This document shows, piece after piece, positions 15,414 through 23,799 of a stretch of DNA of 64,000 nucleotides. Under the pieces are notes generated by a model that saw nothing but the letters and a program-made list of their open reading frames with translations, was not told the origin of the DNA and searched no databases. The DNA is taken from contig JAABSP010000026.1 in assembly GCA_011390345.1 (NCBI GenBank), forward strand, positions 1-64,000, in the 5' to 3' direction. Source of the DNA: Desulfobacteraceae bacterium (GTDB lineage: Bacteria > Desulfobacterota > Desulfobacteria > Desulfobacterales > JAABSP01). The position numbers and the translations under genes were made by a program. How positions within the stretch are numbered: the first letter of the stretch is position 1; each line of letters opens with the position of its first letter.

Positions 15414-16646
15414 ATGGAAGAAGGTTTTCAATACGCACAAGGTAAAATCGTGTCGATCCTCAAAACCATTGAGGAGCTGAACCACCTCAAAGATGTGGAC
15501 ACCATCCTTGACAAGATCCTGTACGAGGCCCGGATGCTGGCAAGGGCCGACGCTGGCTCCATCTTTCTCGTCGAAGAAGAGAAGATGCTCCGGTTCAGCT
15601 ATGTCCAGAACGATACACTGTTCAAGGAGGATGAGACCAATATCGCGCTCTACACCAGCCGTCAGGAGCCCATCAGCGCACACTCGATCGTCGGATATGC
15701 GGCCCTCACCGGAGAGACCCTGATCATCGACGATGCCTATCATCTCTCCAATACCAAACCCTACAGCTTCAATCCTGCCTACGATCAGAAGTCGGGCTAT
15801 AAAACGGTCTCCATGTTCACCATTCCTCTGGGCGCATTTCCGGACCGGCTGGTGGGGGTGATGCAGCTCATAAATGCCCGGGATGAAAACGGCAGAATCG
15901 CCGACTTTTCCGAGGAGGCCGAGGTCTACATGCCCCTCTTTGCCAACCATGCCTCAATGGCCATCGAACGGGGCTTCATGAACCGGGAGCTGATTCTGCG
16001 GATGATGAAGATGGCCGAACTCCGGGACCCCCATGAGACGGGCGCGCATGTCCAGCGGGTCGGCGCCTACTGCGCGGAGATCTACCAGCGGTGGGCCCTG
16101 AACCGCGGGGTGGATCGGAAGAAGATCAAACAGACCCGGGACCTGCTCCGCCTCGCGTCCATGCTCCATGATGTGGGCAAGGTCGGGATCTCCGATACGA
16201 TTTTGAAAAAGCCGGCCCGGCTGACCAAAGAGGAGCATGATATCATCAAGTGGCACACGATCTTCGGAGCCCGGCTCTTTCACAACAAGACCTCTCCTCT
16301 GGATGAGATGAGTTTTGAGATTGCGCTCAATCATCATGAAAAATGGGCCGGCGGCGGATATCCCGGAAAGATCAATGATCCCTACGACCCTGCAGCAAAG
16401 CTCTCGATGGATTTTTCCAAACAGGGAAACGAGATACCGGTAACGGCTCGGGTCACGGCCCTCGCGGATGTCTTTGACGCACTCTCCTCCAAACGCTCCT
16501 ACAAAGATCCTTGGACAGATGACAAGATATTTGACGTGATCGAGTCGGAGTCGGGGAAGCATTTCGACCCGGAGCTTGTAGAGGCCTTCTTCCAGATCTT
16601 CGATATCATCAATGCCATCCGGGAGAAGTACCGGGAAGAGGCGTAA
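15414..16646 (+). CDS. GAF / HD-GYP cyclic-di-GMP phosphodiesterase
   Basis: A 410-residue soluble protein. The GAF domain (about 20-185) has ADAGSIFLVEE and the HSIVGYAALTGE segment typical of this sensor fold. The HD-GYP domain (about 195-405) has the metal ligands in MLHDVGKVGISD, then HHEKWAGGGYPGK, where the GYP motif is intact, and ADVFDALSSKRSYKDPW. HD-GYP enzymes hydrolyse c-di-GMP to pGpG or GMP using a di- or trinuclear iron/metal site. It pairs functionally with the diguanylate cyclase 4 kb upstream. The GAF ligand is unknown. No membrane helix is seen. Confidence 0.95.
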   Translation: MEEGFQYAQGKIVSILKTIEELNHLKDVDTILDKILYEARMLARADAGSIFLVEEEKMLRFSYVQNDTLFKEDETNIALYTSRQEPISAHSIVGYAALTGETLIIDDAYHLSNTKPYSFNPAYDQKSGYKTVSMFTIPLGAFPDRLVGVMQLINARDENGRIADFSEEAEVYMPLFANHASMAIERGFMNRELILRMMKMAELRDPHETGAHVQRVGAYCAEIYQRWALNRGVDRKKIKQTRDLLRLASMLHDVGKVGISDTILKKPARLTKEEHDIIKWHTIFGARLFHNKTSPLDEMSFEIALNHHEKWAGGGYPGKINDPYDPAAKLSMDFSKQGNEIPVTARVTALADVFDALSSKRSYKDPWTDDKIFDVIESESGKHFDPELVEAFFQIFDIINAIREKYREEA

Positions 16647-16749
16647 CCTCTTTTCCTTTTTCCTGGGGTCCTTCGATTCTTTCGTGACAAAAATCATCTT
16701 TTCTGATATGGATTCGGCTTTTTGACCATCCATTCTGCGAGGTATTGCC

Positions 16750-17973
16750 ATGATCCGAATCAATGATCATTATCTGAAACTGCGATCATCCTATCTGTTT
16801 GCAGACATTGCCAAAAGGGTTTCGGCCTTTACCGAATCCCATCCGGACAAAAAGATCATCAAACTCGGGATCGGCGATGTGACCCGGCCACTGCCGCCGG
16901 CCTGCATCGAAGCCTTTCATCGTGCGGTGGACGAGATGGGGCAGGAGAGCACGTTCCGGGGATACGGCCCGGAACAGGGGTATTCATTCCTGCGGGAGAA
17001 GATCGCGGCCGAGGATTTTGTCAGCCGGGGCGCGGAGATCTCCCCGGACGAGATCTTCATCAGCGACGGGGCAAAATGCGACACCGGCAACATCCAGGAG
17101 ATCTTTGCAACCGACATCCGGGTGGCGGTTCCGGACCCGGTATATCCGGTCTATGTTGACACCAATGTCATGGCCGGCCGCACCGGAAGGTTCGAAGATG
17201 GCCGATACCAGGGGCTGGTCTATCTCAAAAGCGTAAAGGAGAACGGGTTCATTCCCGACTTTCCAAAGGAGCCGGTCGATCTCATATATCTCTGCTTTCC
17301 CAACAACCCCACAGGCGCGACCATCTCCAAGGCCGATCTTTCAAAGTGGGTCGATTATGCAAAGGAGAACCGGGCGATCCTTCTTTTTGATGCGGCCTAT
17401 GAATCCTTTATTCGGGATGATTCCCTTCCGAGATCGATCTACGAGATCCCCGGGGCTGAATCGGTGGCCATCGAATTCAGAAGTTTCTCAAAGACCGCAG
17501 GATTTACCGGCATCCGCTGCGCCTACACCGTCGTGCCCAAGGCATGTATGGCCTATGACGCAAACGGGGAGAAACGGTCTGTCCATGCCCTCTGGAACCG
17601 GCGCCATGCTACCAAATTCAACGGAGTCTCCTATCCGGTGCAGCGCGCGGCCGAGGCGGCCTACAGCCCCGAAGGAAAGAAGCAGATCCGGGAGCTGACC
17701 GACGGCTATCTGAAGAACGCGGCCCTGATCCGGCAGGAGATGGCGGCTTTGGGCTTCGACTGTGTCGGCGGGGAGAACTCCCCCTATATCTGGATCGACG
17801 GCAAAAGAGATGCCTGGGAGTTCTTCGATTTGCTGCTCGATGAGGCCGGGGTGGTCTGCACCCCCGGAACCGGGTTTGGAAAGTGCGGCGAGGGGTACAT
17901 CCGTCTCAGCGCGTTCAACAGTTACGAAAATGTCAGCCAAGCCATAGGCCGCATCAAAGCGGCGCTGGCCTGA
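16750..17973 (+). CDS. dapL: LL-diaminopimelate aminotransferase
   Basis: A 407-residue class I/II PLP aminotransferase. DapL makes LL-diaminopimelate directly from tetrahydrodipicolinate and glutamate, bypassing the succinylase/acetylase steps of lysine and peptidoglycan synthesis. The opening [17 protein letters not shown] and [12 protein letters not shown] are DapL hallmarks. The substrate motif [10 protein letters not shown], the PNNPTGA loop and the PLP lysine in [11 protein letters not shown] are intact. GAGGT lies before the ATG. It begins an operon with lysA and a small gene. Use of DapL is common in Desulfobacterota, plants, cyanobacteria and spirochaetes. Confidence 0.97.
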   Translation: MIRINDHYLKLRSSYLFADIAKRVSAFTESHPDKKIIKLGIGDVTRPLPPACIEAFHRAVDEMGQESTFRGYGPEQGYSFLREKIAAEDFVSRGAEISPDEIFISDGAKCDTGNIQEIFATDIRVAVPDPVYPVYVDTNVMAGRTGRFEDGRYQGLVYLKSVKENGFIPDFPKEPVDLIYLCFPNNPTGATISKADLSKWVDYAKENRAILLFDAAYESFIRDDSLPRSIYEIPGAESVAIEFRSFSKTAGFTGIRCAYTVVPKACMAYDANGEKRSVHALWNRRHATKFNGVSYPVQRAAEAAYSPEGKKQIRELTDGYLKNAALIRQEMAALGFDCVGGENSPYIWIDGKRDAWEFFDLLLDEAGVVCTPGTGFGKCGEGYIRLSAFNSYENVSQAIGRIKAALA

Positions 17974-17991
17974 AATAAGGAGCCACAAGAG

Positions 17992-19269
17992 ATGCCCATG
18001 TCCCAGGGGTTTGAAAGCAGATTATACCCGATCCTGAATGAGGTTGCCGACCATTTCGGCACCCCCTTTCACATCTATGACGAAACCGGGGTCCGGGAGA
18101 CCGGAGAGGGGCTCATCTCGGCCTTTTCCGGTGTGAAAGAATTCAAAGAATTCTATGCGGTCAAGGCTCTGCCCAATCCTGCGGTGCTCTCCATCATGCA
18201 GGATATGGGCTTCGGCTTTGACTGCAGCTCCATCGCGGAACTGGTTCTCTGCCGGAAGATCGGCGCGGCCGGGGATGCGCTGATGTTCACCTCCAACAAC
18301 ACCAGTTTCGAGGAGTTTCAGGCCGCGGCCGCAGAGGGCGGCAGCATCTTGAACCTCGATGATATCTCGCTTATTCCCAAGGTTCCCGAGATGCCGGAAC
18401 TGATCTGCTTCCGGTACAATCCGGGCCCCCGGCGCACAGGAAACGAGATAATCGGAGACCCGGTGGCCTCCAAATACGGGGTGAGCCACGACCAGATCAT
18501 CGATGCCTACCGGACTGCAAAGGCGCGGGGGGCAAAGCGGTTTGGGCTGCATACGATGCTTGCGTCCAACGAGCGCAACTGCGAATATATGGTGCAGACG
18601 GCCGAGATGCTGCTGGAACTGGCCGAGGAGATCGCAGATGCACTGGGGATCACCTTCGAGTTCATCAACATCGGCGGGGGGCTCGGGATTCCCTACAATC
18701 CCGATGATGAGCAGCTCGATCTTCCGGTCATGGGAGGGAAGATCGCAGAAGCCTTTGCAGCCTTTGAAGCCCGAAACGGCTATATGCCGGCCCTCTACCT
18801 GGAGAGCGGCCGCTACATGACCGGCCCCCACGGGGTTCTGGTGGCCAGGGCCATCAACCGCAAGGAGATATACCGGACATATGTGGGGGTGGATGCCTGC
18901 ATGTCCGCGCTCATGCGGCCCGGGATGTATGGGGCATATCACCAGATCACGGTTCCGTCGAAATTGGATTCGAGGGAAACCGAAACCGTGGATCTGGTCG
19001 GCTCCTTGTGTGAGAACAACGACAAATTTGCCATCCAGAGAGCGCTTCCGCCGATTTCCGATGGGGATCTGGTGCTGATCCACGATACCGGGGCCCATGG
19101 CCATTCCATGGGGTTCAACTACAACGGCAAACTCCGGCCAAAGGAGCTGCTGCTCAAAACGGATGGAACCGTGGAGCTGATCAGGCGGGAGGAGACCCTG
19201 GAGGATCACTTCGCGACACTGGAATTTCCGCGGGACAGCATCGAGCCGGCCGCAGAGGGGAAGCCATGA
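17992..19269 (+). CDS. lysA: Diaminopimelate decarboxylase-family enzyme
   Basis: A 425-residue fold-III PLP enzyme of the ornithine/DAP decarboxylase group. The PLP lysine sits in EFYAVKALPNP near residue 60. The phosphate loop is NIGGGLGIPY, and the conserved LESGRYMTGPHG and VGVDACMSALMRP blocks are present. The conserved cysteine of the active site lies in GSLCENNDKF. It would turn meso-diaminopimelate into lysine; the adjoining dapL supports this over carboxynorspermidine or arginine decarboxylase. AAGGAG stands nine bases before the ATG at 17992. The stop overlaps the next ATG by 4 bp. No DAP epimerase gene is seen in the window. Confidence 0.9.
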   Translation: MPMSQGFESRLYPILNEVADHFGTPFHIYDETGVRETGEGLISAFSGVKEFKEFYAVKALPNPAVLSIMQDMGFGFDCSSIAELVLCRKIGAAGDALMFTSNNTSFEEFQAAAAEGGSILNLDDISLIPKVPEMPELICFRYNPGPRRTGNEIIGDPVASKYGVSHDQIIDAYRTAKARGAKRFGLHTMLASNERNCEYMVQTAEMLLELAEEIADALGITFEFINIGGGLGIPYNPDDEQLDLPVMGGKIAEAFAAFEARNGYMPALYLESGRYMTGPHGVLVARAINRKEIYRTYVGVDACMSALMRPGMYGAYHQITVPSKLDSRETETVDLVGSLCENNDKFAIQRALPPISDGDLVLIHDTGAHGHSMGFNYNGKLRPKELLLKTDGTVELIRREETLEDHFATLEFPRDSIEPAAEGKP

Positions 19270-19643
19270 CCGGTGTCGGAGATCTCGTGCTCATCCACTA
19301 CGAGGAGAAACCCGTCTCATTTGCCCGGATCGAGAATATTTCTCCGGATGTGAAGAAGGACTGGTACCATGTGGAACTGCTCCTTCTCCAGATTCCGCTG
19401 CAGACCGTCACCTGGATTCTGCGGGATGCCTATATCAATGGCGTAGAGTACACTATGGGCGGAAATCGGATGCGGCTGGAAAAGGTGGCTCCGCCCAAAC
19501 CGGCCGAAGGGTCGGAAGCCGAAGAAGGCCATCTCTTTGAAAAGAAGAGCGGACAGGCCGGGGGGGAAGACGCGGAAAAGGATGCAACCGGTCCAAAAAA
19601 GCCGGGAAAGGTGATCTCGATTTTCCAGCAGAAGAAGGAATAG
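19266..19643 (+). CDS. Conserved small protein in the lysine operon
   Basis: A 125-residue protein of unknown function, translationally coupled to lysA (ATGA overlap). The first 75 residues look like a compact beta-rich domain (GDLVLIHYEEKPVSFARIEN, then WYHVELLLLQIPLQ and the TWILRDAYINGVEYTM segment). The last 50 residues are charged and low-complexity, rich in Glu, Lys, Gly and Pro, and end in a short FQQKKE. No signal peptide or membrane helix. The position between lysA and dusB says little. It could be a small nucleic-acid- or protein-binding adaptor. Confidence 0.75.
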   Translation: MTGVGDLVLIHYEEKPVSFARIENISPDVKKDWYHVELLLLQIPLQTVTWILRDAYINGVEYTMGGNRMRLEKVAPPKPAEGSEAEEGHLFEKKSGQAGGEDAEKDATGPKKPGKVISIFQQKKE

Positions 19644-19775
19644 ATGCGGATCGGTTCGCCTGCCGAAAGGACTAACGACCAAAAGGACGCAAAGGACATA
19701 AACGACATAGAAGGACTTAGAGGACTTAAATGACCAAGGCGGAAGAAATAACAGATGCGGATCGGTTCACTGGCC
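19644..19775 (+). repeat. GGAC repeat array flanked by two copies of the dusB start
   Basis: AGATGCGGATCGGTTC occurs at 19642-19657 and at 19753-19768, where it is the true dusB start. Weaker similarity extends the copies to about 38 bp each, offset by 111 bp. Between them lies a degenerate array of GGAC/CGAC/TGAC cores about 9 bp apart (19668-19735). The first copy opens a 29-codon frame (19644-19733) starting with the same Met-Arg-Ile-Gly-Ser as DusB and ending in TGA. It directly follows the stop codon of the previous gene and has AAGGAAT before its ATG. It could be translated as a leader peptide or be a dead duplicate. Confidence 0.75.
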
Positions 19776-20729
19776 TTTACCGATAATACGGTGCTTGCAC
19801 CTCTGGCCGGAATTACCAATCTTCCCTTCCGGCTTATCGTTAAGGAGAACGGCTGCGGTCTGGTCTGCTCCGAGATGATCAGCGCAAATGGGCTCATCTA
19901 CGGCTCCCGGAGAACCTTCATCATGCTCGATACGGCTGAGGCCGAAAAGCCGCTGTCGGTGCAGCTTTTCGGGGTCGATCCCGCCATTATGGCCCAAGCG
20001 GCCCGGGCTGTTGAATCGGCCGGGGCCGATATTTTGGACATCAACTTCGGCTGCTCGGTCAGAAAAGTGGTGAAGACCGGCGCGGGGGTCGCTCTGATGA
20101 AAAATCCCGAGGGAACTGAGAAGCTCTTGAAGGCCCTGAGGGACGCGGTGAAGATCCCGCTGACCATCAAGATCCGCAGCGGCTGGGATCCGTCGGGTGA
20201 CCAGGCGGTCGCCATCGGCCGAATCGCGCAGGATTGCGGCGTTGATGCGGTCGCGGTTCATCCGAGAACCGCATCCCAGGGGTTTCGGGGGAGTGCTGAC
20301 TGGTCAGTGATCGGCCGGGTGAAGCGGGCATTGTCGATTCCGGTGATCGGCAACGGCGACATCACGGCCTCCGAAGATGCCCTTCGGATGATCGAAGAGA
20401 CCGGGTGCGATGGGGTGATGGTGGGAAGGGCTGCCATCGGCAACCCCTGGATACTGGCACAGATCCGAGCGCTGCTTGAGGGAAGACCGGTTCCACAGAT
20501 CACAAATGAGGATCGTTTCGATGTGATTCTCCGGTATCTTGAGGCATCGGTGCGCTACATCGGAGAGATCCACGCCTGCCGGATGATGCGCAGCCGCCTC
20601 GGATGGTTCGTCAAAGGGATGCCGGGCAGCAGCCGGTTCCGCGATTCCATCACCCGGATCGGCTCCGAGGCCGAGGCCAAAGAGAAGATCTTCGACTATC
20701 GGGAGACCGTGCGCTCCGCAGCATCATAG
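19755..20729 (+). CDS. dusB: tRNA-dihydrouridine synthase
   Basis: A 324-residue FMN-dependent TIM-barrel enzyme that reduces uridines in tRNA D-loops using NADPH. The family features are LAPLAGITNLPFR, the catalytic cysteine in NFGCSVRKVVKTGAG, the KIRSGWD and AVHPRTASQGF blocks, and the phosphate-binding IGNGDI and VMVGRAAIGNPWI segments. It matches the DusB subgroup in the N-terminal motif. The start codon region is duplicated 111 bp upstream (see the repeat entry). The 3' end overlaps the convergent queF gene by 34 bp. Both products act in tRNA modification. Confidence 0.95.
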   Translation: MRIGSLAFTDNTVLAPLAGITNLPFRLIVKENGCGLVCSEMISANGLIYGSRRTFIMLDTAEAEKPLSVQLFGVDPAIMAQAARAVESAGADILDINFGCSVRKVVKTGAGVALMKNPEGTEKLLKALRDAVKIPLTIKIRSGWDPSGDQAVAIGRIAQDCGVDAVAVHPRTASQGFRGSADWSVIGRVKRALSIPVIGNGDITASEDALRMIEETGCDGVMVGRAAIGNPWILAQIRALLEGRPVPQITNEDRFDVILRYLEASVRYIGEIHACRMMRSRLGWFVKGMPGSSRFRDSITRIGSEAEAKEKIFDYRETVRSAAS

Positions 20730-21118
20730 ACCGCAGAGGCCCGGGTTGTGATGCCGCCTCGAGCCGTGAACTCGGCGATAACCTCCATCCGCTTCGGCGC
20801 CAGTACCGCCACCAGATCATCCAATATCCGGTTGACCAGATGCTCGTAGAAGATCCCCACGTTCCGGTACTGGAGAAGATAGTATTTGAGGGATTTCATC
20901 TCTATGATCGTATCCTTCGGCGTATAATGGATGGTGATGGAACCGAAGTCGGGCAGGCCCGTCATGGGACAGACCGAGGTGAATTCCGGCTGCTGGATGG
21001 TGATGTCGATCTCCCGCCGACCCTGATAGCCATAGGGAATGGGGTCGAGCAGATCGGCCGAAACGGTTTCGGGCCTCTCGATGGAATTGGGGGATTGATA
21101 GGTCTTGTTTTCGATCAT
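20696..21118 (-). CDS. queF: NADPH-dependent 7-cyano-7-deazaguanine reductase
   Basis: A 140-residue enzyme of the short (YkvM-type, unimodular) QueF class. It reduces the nitrile of preQ0 to preQ1 on the way to queuosine in tRNA. The catalytic cysteine is in TSVCPMTGLPDFG, and the NADPH-binding block is EMKSLKYYLLQYRN. The start at 21118 is preferred because GAAAGG lies six to seven bases upstream; a longer frame to 21157 would cross the divergent mla promoter. The stop lies inside the 3' end of dusB on the other strand. No preQ1 riboswitch was recognisable in the short leader. Confidence 0.93.
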   Translation of the reverse strand: MIENKTYQSPNSIERPETVSADLLDPIPYGYQGRREIDITIQQPEFTSVCPMTGLPDFGSITIHYTPKDTIIEMKSLKYYLLQYRNVGIFYEHLVNRILDDLVAVLAPKRMEVIAEFTARGGITTRASAVYDAAERTVSR

Positions 21119-21150
21119 GAAAAGCCTTTCTTTGATAATCCTCGTTTTTC

Positions 21151-21179
21151 TTGACACCTAAAAGACTCTCCACTATTAT
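21151..21179 (+). promoter_or_regulatory. Sigma-70 promoter of the mla operon
   Basis: TTGACA (21151-21156) and TATTAT (21174-21179) are 17 bp apart. An overlapping TATAAT lies at 21177-21182. The promoter drives the plus-strand operon and is divergent from queF. Confidence 0.75.
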
Positions 21180-21260
21180 AATAATTTAGCCGGGAAAACA
21201 ATCCTCAACCGTTTTTTGGGATTCGGAAAAACCGCAAAAAAAGAGGTCCAAGATACGCCA

Positions 21261-22064
21261 ATGAAGGCCGCCGAACTCGCCATAAGCCCATTTGCCGCCA
21301 CCGGAAAATTCTCCCTTTTTCTTATAGGAGAGATCGGAAGGATCGCTATCTTCTTCTTTCACGGGCTTTTCACCATCTTCACCTATCCCTTTCGGATCAG
21401 CAACCTGATGGATCAGATCTATTTCATCGGATTGAAATCGATCTTCGTCATCGCCCTGACCGGTGCTTTCACCGGCATGGTTCTGGGGCTGCAGGGGTAT
21501 TACACCCTGGTCAAGTTCGGCTCCGAAGGGATGCTGGGGCCGGCCGTGGGGCTGACCCTGATCCGGGAGCTGGGGCCCGTGCTGGCTGCGATCATGATCA
21601 CCGCAAGGGCCGGATCGGCCATGGCCGCGGAACTCGGCATCATGCGGATCTCCGAGCAGATCGACGCGCTGGCCACCATGAACATCAATCCGATCAAGTA
21701 TCTCTTCTCCCCGCGTCTTGCGGCATCCCTGATCAGCTTTCCGCTCCTGACCTCCATCTTCGACGTTGTCGGGATCTTCGGCGGATTCCTCACCGGATCG
21801 ATACTGCTCGGGATCAACTCCGGGATCTACTTCTCCCACATGGAGGCGGCCATTGTCATGGATGACATCACCGGCGGATATGTGAAATCGATCGTCTTCG
21901 GAGCGCTGGTGGCCACCATCTGCTGTTTTCAGGGATACTACACCCATACCCGGAAAGAGGGTTTCGGGGCCAAAGGCGTGGGCAAGGCAACCACTTCGGC
22001 TGTGGTCTTCTCGTCTGTCCTGATCCTGATCTCCGACTATATCATCACCTCCTTTCTACTGTAG
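21261..22064 (+). CDS. mlaE: MlaE-type ABC transporter permease
   Basis: A permease of 267 residues with about five to six membrane helices. It is the core membrane subunit of the Mla complex that moves phospholipids between inner and outer membrane to keep lipid asymmetry. Family blocks are LTGAFTGMVLGLQGYY, IRELGPVLAAIMITARAGSA with the conserved Glu-Leu-Gly-x-Met segment (MAAELGIMRISEQIDAL), and the SPRLAASLI region. I chose the ATG at 21261, which has AGAGG upstream at a long spacing. A TTG at 21216 would add 15 residues and cannot be excluded. The order mlaE-F-D-C-A differs from E. coli mlaFEDCB plus distant mlaA. Confidence 0.93.
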   Translation: MKAAELAISPFAATGKFSLFLIGEIGRIAIFFFHGLFTIFTYPFRISNLMDQIYFIGLKSIFVIALTGAFTGMVLGLQGYYTLVKFGSEGMLGPAVGLTLIRELGPVLAAIMITARAGSAMAAELGIMRISEQIDALATMNINPIKYLFSPRLAASLISFPLLTSIFDVVGIFGGFLTGSILLGINSGIYFSHMEAAIVMDDITGGYVKSIVFGALVATICCFQGYYTHTRKEGFGAKGVGKATTSAVVFSSVLILISDYIITSFLL

Positions 22065-22070
22065 GCGACA

Positions 22071-23285
22071 ATGAGCCAGAACCTGATCGAACTCCAGGAT
22101 ATCGTTAAATCTTTCGAGGACAATAGTGTTCTGAACGGGATAAATCTTTCCATTAAAAAGGGAGAGACCACCTCGATCATCGGCAAGAGCGGCGGCGGCA
22201 AAAGCGTTCTGCTCAAGCATATCATCGGGCTGCTGCAGCACGATTCCGGAAATATCCTCTTCGAAGGCAGGCCCCTTTCAAAGATGAAAAAGGCCGAAAG
22301 AGGGGAACTCAAAGACCGGTTCAGCTATATGTTCCAGGGCTCGGCCCTCTTCGACTCCATGACGGTCTTTGAAAACATCGCGCTTCCCCTGAAGGAGAAG
22401 CGGTCCAAAATGAAAAAGAGCCGGATCAGGGAAAAGGTGAGGGATCAACTGGAGCAGCTCGACCTCGGGAGCATCGGGAAACAGTACCCCTCCCAGCTCT
22501 CCGGGGGTATGAAAAAAAGGGTGGCGCTGGCCCGGGCACTGGTGACGGACCCGGAGATCGTCCTCTTTGACGAGCCGACCACAGGCCTCGATCCGATCCG
22601 GAAGAACGCGGTCCACAGCATGATCTCCGACTATCAGAAGAAGTACGGCTTCACGGCCGTGGTGGTCAGCCACGAGATCCCGGACATCTTCTATATCTCC
22701 CACCGGATCGCGATGCTCTACGAGGGAAGGATCATTTTTCAGGGGACTCCGGAGGAGATATATGCCGCGGACAATCGGGATGTTCAGGCCTTTATCCGTG
22801 GAATGGAGAGCCGCCATGATGAGCTGACGGGGCTTCCCCCCCGCTCCCAGGGGCAGCGGCGGTATCAGGAGGAGGTGGCCCGGCTCCGGCAGGAGGATGC
22901 CTTCTGTGTGGTGATGCTGGCCATCGAAAGCCCGGATCAGACAGACCGGGAGATCAAATACTGGGCTGATCAGAACGCGATGCAAAACTTTGCGGCCCGG
23001 ATGAAGAAGCACCTGCGGGTGACGGATATCTGTTCCAGATATGGGCTCAACAAGATCATGCTGATGCTGCCCAACACCAACTTCGAACAGGCCCACAACA
23101 TCTGTGAAAAGCTTGCAGAGGATATGCGGTGCAGCAATGACGGGGAGAATCCATTTGCATCGAATTCCCCCTGTTTTACGGTCACGGCCGGGATCTCCGA
23201 GGCCAATGCCGAGCGATCCCTGGAGCAGGTGATAATGGATGCGGAGAACAGCCGCGATACATTTTACGAATTTCAGATGCGCTAA
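22071..23285 (+). CDS. mlaF: MlaF ATPase fused to a degenerate GGDEF domain
   Basis: A 404-residue protein; MlaF ATPases are normally 250-270. Residues 1-245 are a complete ABC ATPase: Walker A GKSGGGKS (38-45), Q-loop Gln89, signature LSGGM (143-147), Walker B VLFDEPT (164-170) and switch His201. Residues 248-404 align with a GGDEF domain. They open with DELTGLPPRSQ, have FCVVMLAIE at the usual beta-strand, an amphipathic helix, RVTD-ICSRY-GLNKI where RxxD-x5-GGDEF belongs, LMLPNT, and FTVTAGIS. The catalytic GGDEF is GLNKI and the metal-binding aspartates are gone, so it cannot be a cyclase. The RxxD motif (316-319) of the c-di-GMP inhibitory site is kept. This suggests a c-di-GMP receptor fused to the lipid transporter. 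The domain match is by eye. Confidence 0.9.
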   Translation: MSQNLIELQDIVKSFEDNSVLNGINLSIKKGETTSIIGKSGGGKSVLLKHIIGLLQHDSGNILFEGRPLSKMKKAERGELKDRFSYMFQGSALFDSMTVFENIALPLKEKRSKMKKSRIREKVRDQLEQLDLGSIGKQYPSQLSGGMKKRVALARALVTDPEIVLFDEPTTGLDPIRKNAVHSMISDYQKKYGFTAVVVSHEIPDIFYISHRIAMLYEGRIIFQGTPEEIYAADNRDVQAFIRGMESRHDELTGLPPRSQGQRRYQEEVARLRQEDAFCVVMLAIESPDQTDREIKYWADQNAMQNFAARMKKHLRVTDICSRYGLNKIMLMLPNTNFEQAHNICEKLAEDMRCSNDGENPFASNSPCFTVTAGISEANAERSLEQVIMDAENSRDTFYEFQMR

Positions 23286-23312
23286 TTTTGAGATATTGGA
23301 ATGGGAGGAAGG

Positions 23313-23762
23313 ATGAAAAAGGCATCCGTTGAAATCGGTGTGGGAATCTTCGTTCTGATCGGGCTGGCCTGCCTGGGGTATCTCACCATCAAGCTGGGCC
23401 GGATGGAACTGATCGGCGAGGGCTATTATGAAGTATCGGCCCGCTTCACCTCGGTGGCGGGGCTGACAAAAGGGGCACAGGTGGATATTGCCGGGGTCCA
23501 GGTGGGAAAGGTTTCTCAAATCACCCTTGATCCGGATATCAAGGTGGCCAAAATCTTCATGAAGATCAAAGAGGAAATCAGCCTGGCCGAGGATGTCATC
23601 GCGTCCGTCAAAACATCGGGTCTGATCGGCGACAAGTATATCAGCCTCGCCCCGGGAGGCTCGGAGGAGACCATTCAACCCGGCGGAACCATTATCGAAA
23701 CCGAGTCCGCAGTCGATATCGAATCCCTGGTCAGCAAGTACGTCTTTGGCGGGGTGGAATAG
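23313..23762 (+). CDS. mlaD: MlaD/MCE-domain lipid-binding protein
   Basis: A 149-residue protein with one N-terminal membrane anchor (about 5-24) and a single periplasmic MCE domain. The MCE core is visible as RFTSVAGLTKGAQVDIAGVQVG, then VIASVKTSGLIGDKYISLAPGG and a final PGGTIIETESAVDIESL. Six MlaD subunits normally form a hydrophobic ring on top of MlaE that receives phospholipid from MlaC. The ATG at 23313 follows GGAGGAAGG; an ATG at 23301 lacks a ribosome-binding site. Confidence 0.93.
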   Translation: MKKASVEIGVGIFVLIGLACLGYLTIKLGRMELIGEGYYEVSARFTSVAGLTKGAQVDIAGVQVGKVSQITLDPDIKVAKIFMKIKEEISLAEDVIASVKTSGLIGDKYISLAPGGSEETIQPGGTIIETESAVDIESLVSKYVFGGVE

Positions 23763-23799
23763 ATTTTTCGATGCAGGTGAATCAGGAAAAGGAGACCAT

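Noticed and set aside
19668-19738. Candidate CRISPR array
   Set aside because: The units are only about 9 bp with no unique spacers, and no cas genes are present.
21119-21150. preQ1 riboswitch before queF
   Set aside because: The leader is too short before the divergent promoter, and I could not find the expected hairpin plus A-rich tail.
22806-23285. Active diguanylate cyclase domain in MlaF
   Set aside because: The GGDEF motif is GLNKI and the metal-binding aspartates are missing, so catalysis is ruled out. Only a receptor or structural role remains.
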